A stretch of 64,000 nt of DNA from Molanna angustata (lineage: Eukaryota; Arthropoda; Insecta; Trichoptera; Molannidae): contig OY754964.1 of the NCBI GenBank assembly GCA_963576475.1, forward strand, positions 3,987,649 to 4,051,648, written 5' to 3'. The first letter of the stretch is position 1. The number at the start of each line of letters is the position of its first letter. A program made the position numbers and the translations under genes. The notes beneath the pieces are model-generated. The model was not told the DNA's origin, did no database searches, and worked only from the letters and a program-made list of their open reading frames with translations. Of the stretch, positions 52,341 to 63,870 are shown in pieces.

Positions 52341-52965
52341 TATTTTACAATATACTTAAGACGGATTCAATGTACTAATACTTATCCTGTGACTGAAAAT
52401 ATTTTATTTAAAAACTGCTATGAAATTTCATGTCAATTACATAACTTGATTCGTTAATAGTTGATTTGAATAAATTATCCGAAACTCAACATTTGTTGAT
52501 TTTTTGCATTTTAAGAATAAACCAGACTTGACCTGACTATATCGATCATACACTTTGATTTTATGTACATAAAATATATGTGGGATGTAGATAAATTAAA
52601 AATATGTATAAAAAAAATACTTGGTATAAGTTCTATTGAATTTTATTTAATTATCGACGCGTATCGTGCAAGGCACATGGTCAGAATAATTTCAATAAAA
52701 TAAAATTAGTTATGTATGTGGAAGTTTTAAAGGAAAACCTGTTAAAAAGGATATTTCTCCTTTTTGAGTTTTTTTGGGAATTCATGGTGAATTTAAAAAT
52801 TGTGTGACGAACATTCACGAAAGAAATGTAAACAATACTAATAGCATTTTTCTAGAAACACACTGTACAACAAAATATTATATTTGATTTTTTTGTTTGA
52901 ATTAGATGTATCAATTTTCATATATGTTTTTACATCTAAATAAATTTTACTATTATACATACATA
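52341..52965. other. AT-rich stretch with half of a foldback element
   Basis: 52600-52680 is a diverged half of the 22770-22938 foldback. Nothing else was recognised. Confidence 0.45.
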
Positions 52966-52969
52966 CATA

Positions 52970-53810
52970 CCATCACGCCATATCCCTTACGGTGTAAGCA
53001 GAGAGAACCGAGCGCCATACTCCTCTATTTTTGCATACATTCCTAGCTTCCTTTACATCCATACATCGTCTCATACATGCTCGTCGATTATTCAAGCTTC
53101 TAATATTTCCTTCATTCAAAATATCATTCACATGGTCATGCCATCCCTTTCTGGGGCGGCCCCTACTATTCACTCCATCTCTTACACCCATGTATATTTT
53201 TTTGGTCAGTCGTTCATCATTCATTCTTTCTTTATGTCCAAACCACCTCAAAGCATTCACTTTCATTTTACACATAATATCCTTCTTTATCTTGCATTCT
53301 CTCCTAATGTCCTCATTTTTTATTCTATCATATATCGTTCTATTACATACTCTTCTTAGTGATCTCATTTCCACAGCATTTATTCTTCTTTCATGCGTCT
53401 TTTGCCACGTCCATGTTTCACTGGCATACATCAAAGTGGGCACTACAATTGCATTATGTACGGCAATTTTGGCTTCCTTTGAGATGCTTGAATCGGACAT
53501 TACTGGTCTGAGAGCTCCGTTTATTCTGTTATCTGCCATAACTCTTCTTTCAATGTCTTTATCAGGTCTTCCATTCCTTTCAAACATACTCCCCAAGTAC
53601 AAATATTCCTCTACTTGTTCTAGCCATTCGTTCTCTACTTTTATTCTACACGGAGTCATACTTTCAGTTTTTTCGAATACCAATATCTTAGATTTACTTA
53701 CATTCATTCTCAGTCCGTTCTGCAAGCATCCTTCATACACTTTATTCACTAAATACTGTAACTCATCCGCACACTCAGCAATCACTACTTTATCATCTTT
53801 ACTATTATTA
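52970..53810 (-). pseudogene. RTE-like LINE ORF2, C-terminal 270 residues (family c)
   Basis: The longest LINE coding fragment in the window, with an uninterrupted 270-codon frame (52973-53785). It begins immediately after the RT catalytic box: DDKVVIAECADELQYLVNKV contains only the DD of the expected YADD. It continues NGLRMNVSKSKILVF, YLYLGSMFERNGRPDKDIER, YASETWTWQKTHERRINAVE, IKNEDIRRECKIKK, LRWFGHKERM and GRPRKGWHDHVNDIL. The intact frame suggests a recent 5'-truncated insertion. A (CATA)n repeat at 52957-52971 is its 3' tail. Confidence 0.85.
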
Positions 53811-53829
53811 CTATAATTTTATTTAAAAT

Positions 53830-54580
53830 TAAGGTGTTTATGTTTATATGCCCGCGAATACTTAACAAGAAAATTGACTATAATATTCAAAACATATTTC
53901 TAAATGAAATATGTATGATTGAAATGTATGTGTAATAATATGAACTTGAGGATTGATACCAAAATAATATAATTTCACACGGAATTGGATTAGATTGACG
54001 TGCGTGGGAAATGGGAATGAGAAGATCGAAATACGAACATTGAGTGTTATTGAAATTATTGATCTTGAGCCAATGAAACTTAATTTTTAGCGATTGCCAA
54101 ATACAATATTATATTCAAGGTATTTTTAAATAACGGTTCAACATATATACATATATCCTTGTTTTGGTTTGGTTTGGGCTGAAAATGTCCTTATTAACCG
54201 GTGGATGAGGGCATAGTCAGCCTTTAATCACTTAGTTGATTCTATAAATTGAATAAATTAAAAAAAAACTATCAACCTTATATGAAGAAAACTGTAGGTC
54301 GATAAAACAATATTGGATAATTTGATGATGTTATTTTCGATTTTGTTTTAAATACACGGAACCACCTAAATTTCAAGTACCTAATAATATAATTATTTAT
54401 GAATAACTCGCGTTAATCCAGTTTTTGTCCTAATATGTATGATGGAAAATATGTATGATGAAACATAGTGGAGCTCTACATCTTCAATACGGTCAGTATT
54501 GACAATTTAAAAACAATACATAAATGTTTAATCAAAATAAGGATTAAAACAATAGGATAATTCCGTTCTTCTTCTTCTTA
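53830..54580. other. AT-rich stretch, nothing recognised
   Basis: No supportable feature was seen. Confidence 0.4.
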
Positions 54581-54584
54581 TTTT

Positions 54585-55095
54585 TGATCGTAGATCTGTG
54601 TTTTCGAGAAAGCTATACACCACCAAGGAGTTTGTCTACCTCGGGAGCAATATAACGTGGGACAGTCGGTCTAGCGAAGTCGACAGCCGTATACATCAAG
54701 CAAGACTCGCATTTAATTTAAGATCAAAAATAATAGAGTCGAACAATATAGACATAAAACTAAGAATACTCCTCATCAAGACCTATGTATGGAGTATCTT
54801 GATGTACGGCTGCGAGACATGGTCCCTATCCGAATGAGATAAAAGGAGGCCTTTGAGATGTACATAGTCCTATAGAAGACTATTAGGAATTTTCTGGAGA
54901 GACCACATAACGATTGAGGAGGTTCTCCAAAGAATCAAAGGAGGTAGGTACTTGCTCAGGACATTGTCCCAGAGGCGTGTAAGATGGATCGGCCATGTAA
55001 TACGACAAGAGGGCCTCTTGCACGCTATAATGGAGGGTATGGCCGAGGGGACAAGCTCTAAGGGGAGAGTATCTGGAGGACCTGCTGGTATAGAT
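54585..55095 (+). pseudogene. RTE-like LINE ORF2 C-terminal fragment (family g)
   Basis: KEFVYLGSNITWDSRSSEVD, SRIHQARLAFNLRSKIIES, then KTYVWSILMYGCETWSLSE, a stop, and in another frame YRRLLGIFWRDHITIEEVLQ, RTLSQRRVRWIGHVIRQEG and SSKGRVSGGPAG. EFxYLGSxIT...I..A..AF...K...Y..S.L.YGCETW..RRxGxWIGH.LR is the C-terminal order of an RTE-like LINE group. It is truncated before the RT active site and frameshifted near 54836. Confidence 0.75.
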
Positions 55096-55300
55096 GTGCG
55101 CTGCTCATCATATGTTGATTAAAAAAAAAGCCACACAGACGGGGAAGAATGTATGAGTAGAATTGAAGAAATTGCTACAAATCAATCCCAAGATTGAAAT
55201 CAGGGAATAAGAATCAAAATATTTTTCTGTATGGTGTAAAGGCACAAAACTGTGACTTTTTGATTTGTATAAAATTGATTTTTTCTTTAACTGTAATAAG
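55096..55300. other. Short stretch, nothing recognised
   Basis: A poly(A) run at 55120-55129 may be the end of the preceding LINE fragment. Confidence 0.4.
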
Positions 55301-55302
55301 TT

Positions 55303-56296
55303 ATCCAACTGTCGATTCGTTCAAGAGAATGAAATTCTTTTGAAGGAAGAGCCAATTTAAATCCAGAACGCGTGTATGAAGGAATTGTATGTAGGGTCTA
55401 CTTTTTTCACTGCTTTTCCAACTTTGAAGTCAAAAACACCAATTTAGAGGCTTGAAGCATATTATATATTATGTTCCATATACGGATTTACTATGAATTC
55501 GGAGTAGAACATTTGGTGTGTCTGTGTGTGTGTGTCCCCCCCCCCCCCCTTATAACTTTTGATCCGCTTTATTTACAGAGCCCAAATAACAGTTGTAGGA
55601 TTACAAAACTTTTATACTCAGAATTTTGAATTTTAGTTTCAGTCAGGGGTTATCAACTTTTGAATTTTTGGTTTATTTTTCCATATGTCTCAGATACAAT
55701 AAAAGCTAGAACGCTGAAAATTGGTATAAATAGAGGCAAACACAAAATATCAAATTGTGTTTTTCAAAAAAAAATACAGGGTTTGTCAAACATTTTTTAT
55801 TAAGAAAATATTTTTTTTATTATAAATTGATGAGTTTAACTGCCTATATTTCAAAATATTTTAAAAATATCGAGTAAAGCCGAAACACACTAACTAGATA
55901 ACTTAATTTTCTATTAAAAATAAAAATATTGTTGAAGTAAATCTCATATTTTTTAAACAATTTTTATAAAAATTGAATTTAGTGACGACATCGCTTCATA
56001 CAATTTGTATGGCAGTCGCCTATACACAATATGTAAGAAGACTTAATAGTTTGATACTTAAATCTCCAAACATACATAAAGACCATCATGCTGTTTTCAT
56101 ATTCTGGGTAGAAAAAAGAACTGACCTCCATACTGTCCTATCTTGACATATATACCTACATGTGTTGTATAGAAAATAAAATATCCTAAAATATTCAATA
56201 ATTTGCATTTATGAGTTTATAGTTTGGTACTTTTTCTTCAACTATATATACTATCGCTATCCACAGTTGGATCTCATGTATTACATGCAACTAGTT
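55303..56296 (+). mobile_element. ~1-kb dispersed repeat, copy C
   Basis: It runs from ATCCAACTGTCGATTCGTTC through a (GT)n/C-tract at 55517-55548, CAGTCAGGGGTTATCAACTT and ACAATTTGTATGGCAGTCGC to CTATCCACAGTTGGATC, then ATGCAACTAGT. The subterminal hairpin at the 5' end is degraded. The copy is collinear with 19134-20128. Confidence 0.75.
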
Positions 56297-56905
56297 CGTA
56301 AAAAATTGGCTGAATCCGGCACTGTAAGATACGAAATGATTGAATAAATAAATACCCTCTGTTCGTCATTGTTAATTAGTAACAAATAGTATGTTGATTA
56401 TATCATTAAATGTGTCTTTGTGAAAATCAAACGAGCAATTATGTACAACATACAATGTTGTGAGTTGCAAACGAAACATACCTATTTGTTACAACATAAC
56501 GGAATTACTCTGTTTCCACAAATGATATTTCATTGTGTATATATTTTGGTTCTTTGTCAAAATTGTATCTACAGTAACTATAGACTCTTTCTGACTATTG
56601 TGAATTTGTGGAAAGTTATTGACTGTCAACTATTAGTAGCACTCATAAATTATTTTACGAATGGTATAATATTTATACATCATTTCTTCAATGAAACTTA
56701 ATCTTAAAAAAAGTGTGGGTTCGGGTAACACAAAATAGTTAGGTAATTACACTTTCTATGGAAAAGTTGGCAATCTCTGAATTTAACTAAGATTTTTTTT
56801 TTATTTAAATACTCTGTTTAAACAAAATAAAACATAATTTCTCATTTCCATAACGTGAAAGCATTTTAATTTTTTTGACATATGAAATCATTGCTAAGAA
56901 ATAAT
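56297..56905. other. AT-rich stretch, nothing recognised
   Basis: A 93-codon frame at 56420-56701 is isoleucine/cysteine-rich with no recognisable domain and is left uncalled. Confidence 0.4.
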
Positions 56906-56906
56906 A

Positions 56907-57036
56907 TTTTTGATTCAAAAACAATTATATTTTGTTATGCCGGTAGCTATTTCGTCTTTTTAGAAGATTATCAAGACTATATCCTGAAAAGACAAATAGC
57001 TATCGGCATAAAATATAATTATTGTAGAATCAAAAA
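56907..57036. mobile_element. Foldback element with ~55-bp arms
   Basis: The left arm (TTTTTGATTC, ACAATTATATTTTGTTATGC, CGGTAGCTATTT) and right arm (AAATAGCTATCGGCATAAAA, TATAATTATTGTAGAATC, AAAAA) are close inverted repeats around a loop with GATTATCAAGAC. There is no coding capacity. Confidence 0.7.
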
Positions 57037-57955
57037 CACAGAGAAGTTATATAGAAAAGTGAATAAATAATTAAATTTCATAAAAAATGGAATCGTACCA
57101 AATAAAAAATCGCGAATTTAGTATTTGTAATCTTTGAAATATTATGTATGTATGCTCATTATGAAATCGATCGAATTGATAATTTGGGCTATGCAGAAAA
57201 TACACAAAATTCATTCTGCTAATACATGTAATGATATTCCATAAAAAAACATCACTTCTCTATAAGATACCCTCTATCAAATGTATGTAGATGGTATTTA
57301 AAAATTGTGCAAACGTTGTTTTTTTTTACTTTCCGATATATCTATTCCATAACAGTGAGCACTCGTTCACACAGACCTTTAATATTCTTTCAAATATGAC
57401 GACGAAAAAGATGAAGAATGTTTTGATACAAGGTAATAATAAAATATAACATAAAAAGGTTGGATTTCAACATGTGGGTTATAAGCTATTCAATCCCAGT
57501 TTTCTGTTCCTCTATAGCTGAATTATTAAATGATATCTCTTTGATAGACAGCTGAGTGAAGTTATTCTTGCCCAACATTATTATATGTGGGAGTGTGTGT
57601 GTGGGTTTTATCTTCCAGAAATATCCGTAGTTGAGAAGCGACTATTCATGATTTCTTCCGGCATTTTCAATACCACGGCCATAGATATGTAAGTAGGTAC
57701 AGATGTCATTAAAAGATATCACAGTAGGTACTATTACATTTCCCAAAATATGATTTCCCGATCAACTAATTACACGTACAACTTGATTTTTTTTATCTAC
57801 ATGTAGGTAGGTGATACATGGACGTAGAAGAGCCTAAACATTCCACTATTCCAATAAAAAATACTTGCGAGGATGGAAGAAGGTACACTTCGATAACTGT
57901 TGATATAAAAGGGTTTGACAAAGTGAATAAATATTAAAAACAATTAAGTAAAAAC
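57037..57955. other. AT-rich stretch with a weak dispersed repeat
   Basis: ATGAAATCGATCGAATTGAT, then AATTTGGGCTATGCAG at about 57161-57196 resembles 60434-60472 (ATGAAGTCGATCGGACTTAT, AGTTTGGGCTGTAGAG). No gene was recognised. Confidence 0.45.
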
Positions 57956-57961
57956 TGGTCG

Positions 57962-58205
57962 GTGTCACACGATGTAGAGTGAACCTCGCAAGGTGGGGGT
58001 ACCTCTCTGAAGATGACACTGCGTGACTGCGGCGTTACCCAGAATGACAGTCACCTTCTGATATGTCCACTTATGGGGGAAGGATGCACCCTTGGAGACA
58101 TAATTATGACTAACGACAAGGCGATAGTAATCGCCGCATATTGGAGTGGCAGGGTTTGGACCAGCCGAACACGTAAAGTAAGTAAGTATCAATGTTTACT
58201 TTCAT
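57962..58205 (+). pseudogene. LINE C-terminal zinc-knuckle fragment
   Basis: Translation in two frames gives CRVNLARWGYL, then CDCGVTQNDSHLLICPLMGE, GCTLGDIIMTNDKAIVIAAY and WSGRVW. W-G...C-x-C-G-x-x-Q-x-x-x-H-L-L-x-C-P is the CCHC-like end of R1/Jockey-type ORF2 proteins. Only this end remains. Confidence 0.65.
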
Positions 58206-58955
58206 AAGATGTCTAAAGAGATTCTGGATGCATCACTTATAAGGTTAACGCAATATCGAAATGATTTTGGTGTAATGGTCTCCAACCTCCGTAAGAAGCT
58301 GCACAAAAATAAGAAGAATGGGATTTAAATCTCATGACGTATAACTCCACCTATAAACATTGCAGAAGATACTATAGGAAAATGCAGTGTAGCATTAGCA
58401 AGCACAGTCGGTGTGGAACTAACTGTTGAATCGCTGGTTTCAGAATCCATTTACAAATTGATACCTCTGCAAATAATATGGCTTTAGAACCGAATGCAAT
58501 CAGTTCCCAGGAGTCCAGACGATTTCACAATATGCACATTCAAGAACAATGTGAACAATGCCTTAAATTTACTGAACGAAAGCATTTATAACCTGGTTGA
58601 TAACCAAGGCGATTTTTAATACTAAATACATGACGTGTATTTAAACCTTCATGGATAAAAGAGCATAATATATTATCCTTTTTTAATTTGCTTGGATACA
58701 TGACAGGATAGGGACATTACTTGACGAATGATCTCCCTACATGTAGGATTATTTATGACATTGGTATCGAAGGACTTTCTTCATCTAATCCACTTCTTCT
58801 TCTTGTTCGTTTCCTTTATTTCTGAAGTTGTGTCTAACTTATCCATGTACTTCTATTATTTTTGTCTCCCATCTTTCAACTGACGAGCCAAGACATTTAA
58901 ATTATTTTATTACATTTTTTATTGCTACTGGAGGATTTTTAAAATACAATGTCAA
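58206..58955. other. Stretch with no recognised gene
   Basis: Nothing supportable was seen. Confidence 0.4.
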
Positions 58956-58959
58956 ACGT

Positions 58960-59125
58960 TAATTGAATATGTACGAAATAACATTTTGCCATATTTTGGA
59001 GGCCATCAATGATCGTCTTTGCAGATCCGTACTGGAATCAAACCCGGGGGAACATGATAATACGGGGGAACTTATTGAGCCACCAAGGCTGACTTGATTT
59101 TGTTCCGCTCACAGCAGATCTATTT
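58960..59125 (-). mobile_element. tRNA-derived SINE, family 2
   Basis: On the minus strand: CAGCCTTGGTGGCTCAATAA, box B CCCGGGTTTGATTCC, then GATCTGCAAAGACGATCATT and GGCCTCCAAAATATGGCAAA. It includes a short duplicated segment (GTTCCCCC twice) in the head. It is diverged from 2325-2515. Confidence 0.6.
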
Positions 59126-59740
59126 CGTCACACCGATTGTCAGTCAAAAATAATTTAATTTGATGAAATCTATAATTTGTTTCAAACAATCTCAATATGA
59201 AACAAAGCAGACTAAATGAAATTTGTTTGTTTGGCACATAATTAGATTTAATAGTCAACACATAAAGATTTAAACACACTCTTACTTTAATACAATGTAG
59301 GTTGATTTACATATAAAAACCACAATAATAAACTGGTTTATTAATAGCCATCTTTAATGGGCTACGAGATCTGAAGTACAATCAACGTTCAGATATGCTC
59401 GGTTTTTATTATAGCTCATCTTAATGAAGAAATTCTTCAGAGTGAATGAACAACATGCGAAATGAAAATATGAAAGTATTGATGAAATAAATATACATAT
59501 CTGAGATATGAATTTTATTACAATATAGACAATAGATATCAAAGTTGTTACACATTGAGGTAAACAATAAATGTCAAAGTTGGTTCTCACAATAGCTTGT
59601 TAATATTCTTCGAATAATGAAAGGTTACGATTTTACAATTATATTTTAAGTATACATTTTGTATATCATATTCTCAAAATAATGTTAAAAATATACATAA
59701 ATATACGGTATCCTACGAGAAATGTTTTTTTAGCCTAAAT
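59126..59740. other. AT-rich stretch, nothing recognised
   Basis: No supportable feature was seen. Confidence 0.4.
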
Positions 59741-59741
59741 A

Positions 59742-61282
59742 ATAAAACGAGTGGGTTGTAGCCAACACTAAACTCTCCACACCATAGTAAGCGTTCATTT
59801 TTTCTTCTTTAAAGATTGACAATGAAGTTCATTTCTATTAGATTCTTAAACAAATATAAGATTCCCAGAGAACAAAAGTTTTCACAATACACCATACACA
59901 CAAAAAAATTGTCACGAAACTCATAGTACATGTTTTTGAGAAATTTTAAGTATAATTGCAATACAAGCAAGATTAGCATGTATGAGACAGTGTATCAATG
60001 TTGATGAGGCGATGTATGTGTCAAGATAGAAGAATGCGGTGTTCGGTTCTCACTGCCTACCCCTTGAGGAAGATAGAAGTGGAGAGTAAAAAATACATTT
60101 GTCTATAGAGACACATACAATATCAATATGAAGTTGATCTCTCAATTTTTTACTTCTGTGATATACATTTTTCATAAAAATATGAAATTTATCTCACGCT
60201 AATATGGCAAACCATATGCATTTTTTTCTTTAAATTTTGACAATCCTTGAATGCATTTTTGATTTGTGTATTTTTATTGTATCAAAATTCTTAACAGTAT
60301 AAAATACCTCGATTTACCAGACCGTGAGATAATTTTCAAAATTTGGACAGATGATATCATAAAGAAATTAACGGATATCTATGGAAAACTTATAATCAGT
60401 TATAGGTCTATGCACTTTACACATATGATGTTAATATGAAGTCGATCGGACTTATAGTTTGGGCTGTAGAGAGGACACAAAAAGGATTATCCGTACGGCG
60501 AATGCCGTACGCCATACAAACACATCACGATGAAACTCACAGTGTGCACTCTCTACATGATACCCGTTGAGAAATTGATATAAAAAAATGCTTAATAATT
60601 CTGAAATCATCACTCTCCACTATTCCATAGTGTGGAGAGTAAAAATGTATTCTGAAAGTTTCATCAAAAAGTAGGTATCCGCGTGTGTGTGTGCTATGTA
60701 CTGTATATGGCGTGTTTATTCTACTTTATCGATTAAAGAGTACATCACTCTTTCAATTCTTTTCAAATTTTGCAAATTCGAATAATATCTAATGCTTGAT
60801 TAGATCCCATTAGATCGTTATGGATATCTGAACACTGATGCTCAATTTTTTAAACTTTCAAAAATTTCAAACAGACCCCTAGCTTAGGAAACTTAAAATT
60901 TGATATTTTTATTTTCAAATTGCTAAAAAAGCACATCACTATCATAACATGGCATTGAAGAGTTATCAAAAAATATTAAAATAACAAACCCACCTGAAGA
61001 AGAGAACGGCAGTTCTTGAAACTAGTTGTGGAACAAAAATAAATAAGTGGAAATAAACAAAGTTTCATTATTATTTTAATATTTTTAAAATGAATTTCCA
61101 CAATATAAACGCCTCTACCTTAGAAAAAGAGCAACAAGTCATTATAAAAAATATTTTAATAAAAAAATAATTTAACACACTCATATCACGAAAATGCTGA
61201 AAATTTTCCGTACAAAATGTATATACTTTAACTTGGTAGTGAGAGTATAGCGTTGGCTACAACCCACTCGTTTATTATACAA
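59742..61282. repeat. Interval bounded by inverted 'CCCACTCG' repeats
   Basis: 59742-59790 (AAAACGAGTGGGTTGTAGCC, AACACTAAACTCTCCACACC) and 61230-61282 (CTTGGTAGTGAGAGTATAGC, GTTGGCTACAACCCACTCG) are inverted copies about 50 bp long. They could be the ends of one ~1.5-kb element or two independent copies. The interior has a LINE tail (59975-60075), CACTCTCCACTAT/ATAGTGTGGAGAGT at about 60610-60640 and no gene. Confidence 0.4.
59975..60075 (+). pseudogene. 3' end of a family-c RTE-like LINE
   Basis: GTATGAGACAGTGTATCAAT, then GTTGATGAGGCGATGTATG, GAATGCGGTGTTCGGTTCTC and ACTGCCTACCCCTTGAGGA match the last ~100 bp of the copies at 11281-12165 and 52970-53810. Confidence 0.6.
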
Positions 61283-61539
61283 ATTAAAATGACACTATTT
61301 TTCTTCTGCAAACATTTTGATTCTCATTCAGAACGAACACATTGTGAAGACTTTTTCAAATGGTTTAAAAGTGAACAGTGAAACGTGAAGGCCTCTTGAA
61401 CTACGAGTAGTTGAAACGAAGAAAAAAAATAGCGCTTATTTTATTAATTGACTAGCTTTTATGTCCCGCCGTTGGCCAAGAATGTAAAATTGTGAAAGAA
61501 AAAGCAATCGTTTTTATAATATTGTCACCCAATTATTTT

Positions 61540-62190
61540 GCAATATCGGACTATGAAAAGTGGTTTGAAATTTGATTGAGTTTAAGCATTGTAAAATGTT
61601 CAAGTGATGGCCACAACCCATTCTTTTTTATATATTGCTATAAAGTGTGAATGAAGTATAAGTAATATACCTACAATTTCTGCACGCATGGACTATGCGA
61701 AATGGTTTTAAATATGACTGTTTATCAACGTTGTAAAGAGATTGGTTTGGCCACAACCCCCATTTTTATATATTATCATCGAAAACAAATTGCAATATGT
61801 ACCTATTGAAAATTTAGTATTTTTGGATGTTGGAATGTGGTTAAAATTTGATTAAATAATGTACTGAAAAGATCTAGTGTTGGTCACATCCCATTCGTTT
61901 TTATATTTTTTCATCAAGTGTGCATTATATTTATGCACAATTAGACTGATAGACTTTAAATTGACACAAAAGTCTACATTGACGAAGAAGAAGAAGACTT
62001 AAACTATGGTAAATAGTTTTTAATTAGAATATAAACGTTGTGAAGAGTTCAGTAATGGCCACAACCCCCATTCTTTAAATATTAGGTGTTGAAAATTATT
62101 CAAAATAGGATGATATAAATGGTTTAAATTTGATTAAACAAAAGTATTGAAAAGACATCCCACATCCCATTAATTTTTACATATGTATTT
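61540..62190. repeat. Degenerate ~105-175-bp tandem repeat
   Basis: Motifs GGACTATG..AATGGTTT, AAATTTGATTAAA and GGCCACAACCCCCATT recur in the same order, with the last at about 61609, 61749, 61881, 62057 and 62160. The units are heavily diverged. A single unit occurs at 20795-20885. Confidence 0.6.
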
Positions 62191-62224
62191 TCATGAAGTG
62201 TGCATATCGTTAATAATATTTCTG

Positions 62225-62570
62225 CACAATAGACTATTAGATTTAAACTAACCAAAAAGTCTAAATAAAAAAGAGAAAAATAAGTATAAGACTATAAGAA
62301 ATAGTTTGTATAAAAAACTATCCCAATGGTCTACATAAAATAAGTAAAAATCCATAAAATAGAAGAATTAGACTATTGGAAATAGATTGTATAAAAACTG
62401 ACCAAAAGGTCTTCATAAAAGAAGAAAAGAAGAAGAAGATTAATCTATAGGAAATAGTTTGCATAAAATTCACCAAAGTTCTACATAAAATAAGAAAACG
62501 AAGAAAAAAACTAAAGGAAATAGTTTGTGTAAAAACTGTAAGGTCTACATAAAATTAAGAAGAAAAAGAA
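62225..62570. repeat. ~70-80-bp A-rich tandem repeat
   Basis: GGAAATAGTTTGTATAAAAA, then CCAAAAGGTCTACATAAAAT and AAGAAAAAGAAGAA recurs about four times (AATAGTTTG-like cores near 62302, 62380, 62452 and 62518). Confidence 0.65.
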
Positions 62571-62584
62571 TTAGACTCCATGAA

Positions 62585-62838
62585 ACGTCGTTTCAGACCC
62601 TTCAGAACCTCCCGTCCCTTCAGGTCCTTCAGAACCTCCCGTCCCTTCAGGCCCATCAGTACCTCCCGTCCCTTCAGGCCCTTCAGTACCTCCCGTCCCT
62701 TCAATCCATCATTACGTCCCTTCCAATCAGGCCCTTCAGTACCTCCCGTCCCTTCAGGCCCTTTTATACCTCCCGTCCCTTCAGGCCCTTTAGTGCATCC
62801 CTTCCCTTCATTACATCCCGTCCCTTCAGTCGGTTAAG
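62585..62838. repeat. 27-bp GC-rich minisatellite
   Basis: About nine copies of a unit with CAGTACCTCCCGTCCCTTCA plus GGCCCTT. The period is a multiple of three, so two plus-strand frames stay open with nine-residue repeats (SRPFRPFST-like and LPSLQALQY-like). These frames have no gene context and I regard them as by-products. Confidence 0.85.
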
Positions 62839-62879
62839 AAAAGTTTATATCCAGAAACCATCCTGGAAGAACCGCGAAG

Positions 62880-63870
62880 AGATGAAAGGACCTTCTTTCC
62901 ACAGGATACTCCACCTTCAAAGGTAAAATGACTAAATACACGGAGAAGAAGAAGAAAAAAGTTTAAATCCAGATACCTGCGAAGATATGGCTAGAAAATT
63001 GGACCTTCTTCTCCCAGGATAGTCCACCTTCATAGGTAAAATGACAGAATGAACGATGAAGAAGAAAAAGTAGAAGAAGAAAAAAGTTTATCGTCTTGGA
63101 AGACTTACGAAGAGTTGGAAGGACAGTTGGACCTTCTTCTCCCAGGATTCTCCAACTTCGTAGGTAAAATGACCAAAAATACACGAAGAAGAAGAAGAAA
63201 AAAGTTTAAATCCAGAAACCTGCGAAGAGATGGAAGGACAATTGGACCTTCTTCTCCCAGGTTAGTCCACCTTCAAAGGTAAAATGACCAAATACACGAT
63301 GAAGAAGAAGAAAAAAGTTTAAATCCAGAAACCTGCGAAGAGATGGAAGGACAGTTGGACCTTCTTCTCCCAGGATACACCAACTTCATAGGTAAAATGA
63401 CCAAATACACGACGAAGAAGAAGAAGAAAAGAAGAAGAAAGTTAAAATCCAGAAACCTGCGAAGAGATGGAAGGAAAATTGGACCTTCTTCTCCCAGGAT
63501 AGTTCATCTTCATAGGTAAGATGACCAAATACACCACGAAGAAAAAGAAGAAAAAAGTTTATATGCAGAACCCGTCTGGAAGACCTGTGAAGAGATGGAA
63601 GGCCAGTTGGATCTTCTTCTCCCAGAATACTCCAACTTCATATGTAAAATGACCAAATACACGATGAAGAAGAAGAAGAAAAAAGTTTAAATCCAGAAAC
63701 CGTCCTGGAAGACCTGCGAAGAGATGGAGGGACAGTCGGACCTTCTTTTCCCAGGATATTCCCCTTTCATAGGTAAAATGACCAAATACACGAAGAAGAA
63801 GAAGAATAAGAAAAAAGTTTAAATCCAGAAACCATCCCGGGCATACGCTCGACAATTCACCAAAGTTTCA
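62880..63870. repeat. ~112-135-bp tandem array with (GAA)n spacers
   Basis: About eight units. Each has AAAAAAGTTTAAATCCAGAA, CTGCGAAGAGATGGAAGGAC, then TTGGACCTTCTTCTCCCAGG, GGTAAAATGACCAAATACAC and a GAAGAAGAAG run. Unit starts lie near 62956, 63081, 63199, 63313, 63438, 63555, 63681 and 63816. The spacer length varies with the GAA run. The last unit passes into AAGTTTCATTGTAATCGGAC, AAACCGTTTAGGAGCAC, which looks like the end of a dispersed repeat. Confidence 0.85.

Noticed and set aside
62525..62926. Plus-strand open frames (133 and 85 codons) with 9-residue repeats
   Set aside because: They are by-products of the 27-bp minisatellite. Two overlapping frames are open equally, and there is no promoter, splice site or flanking coding sequence.
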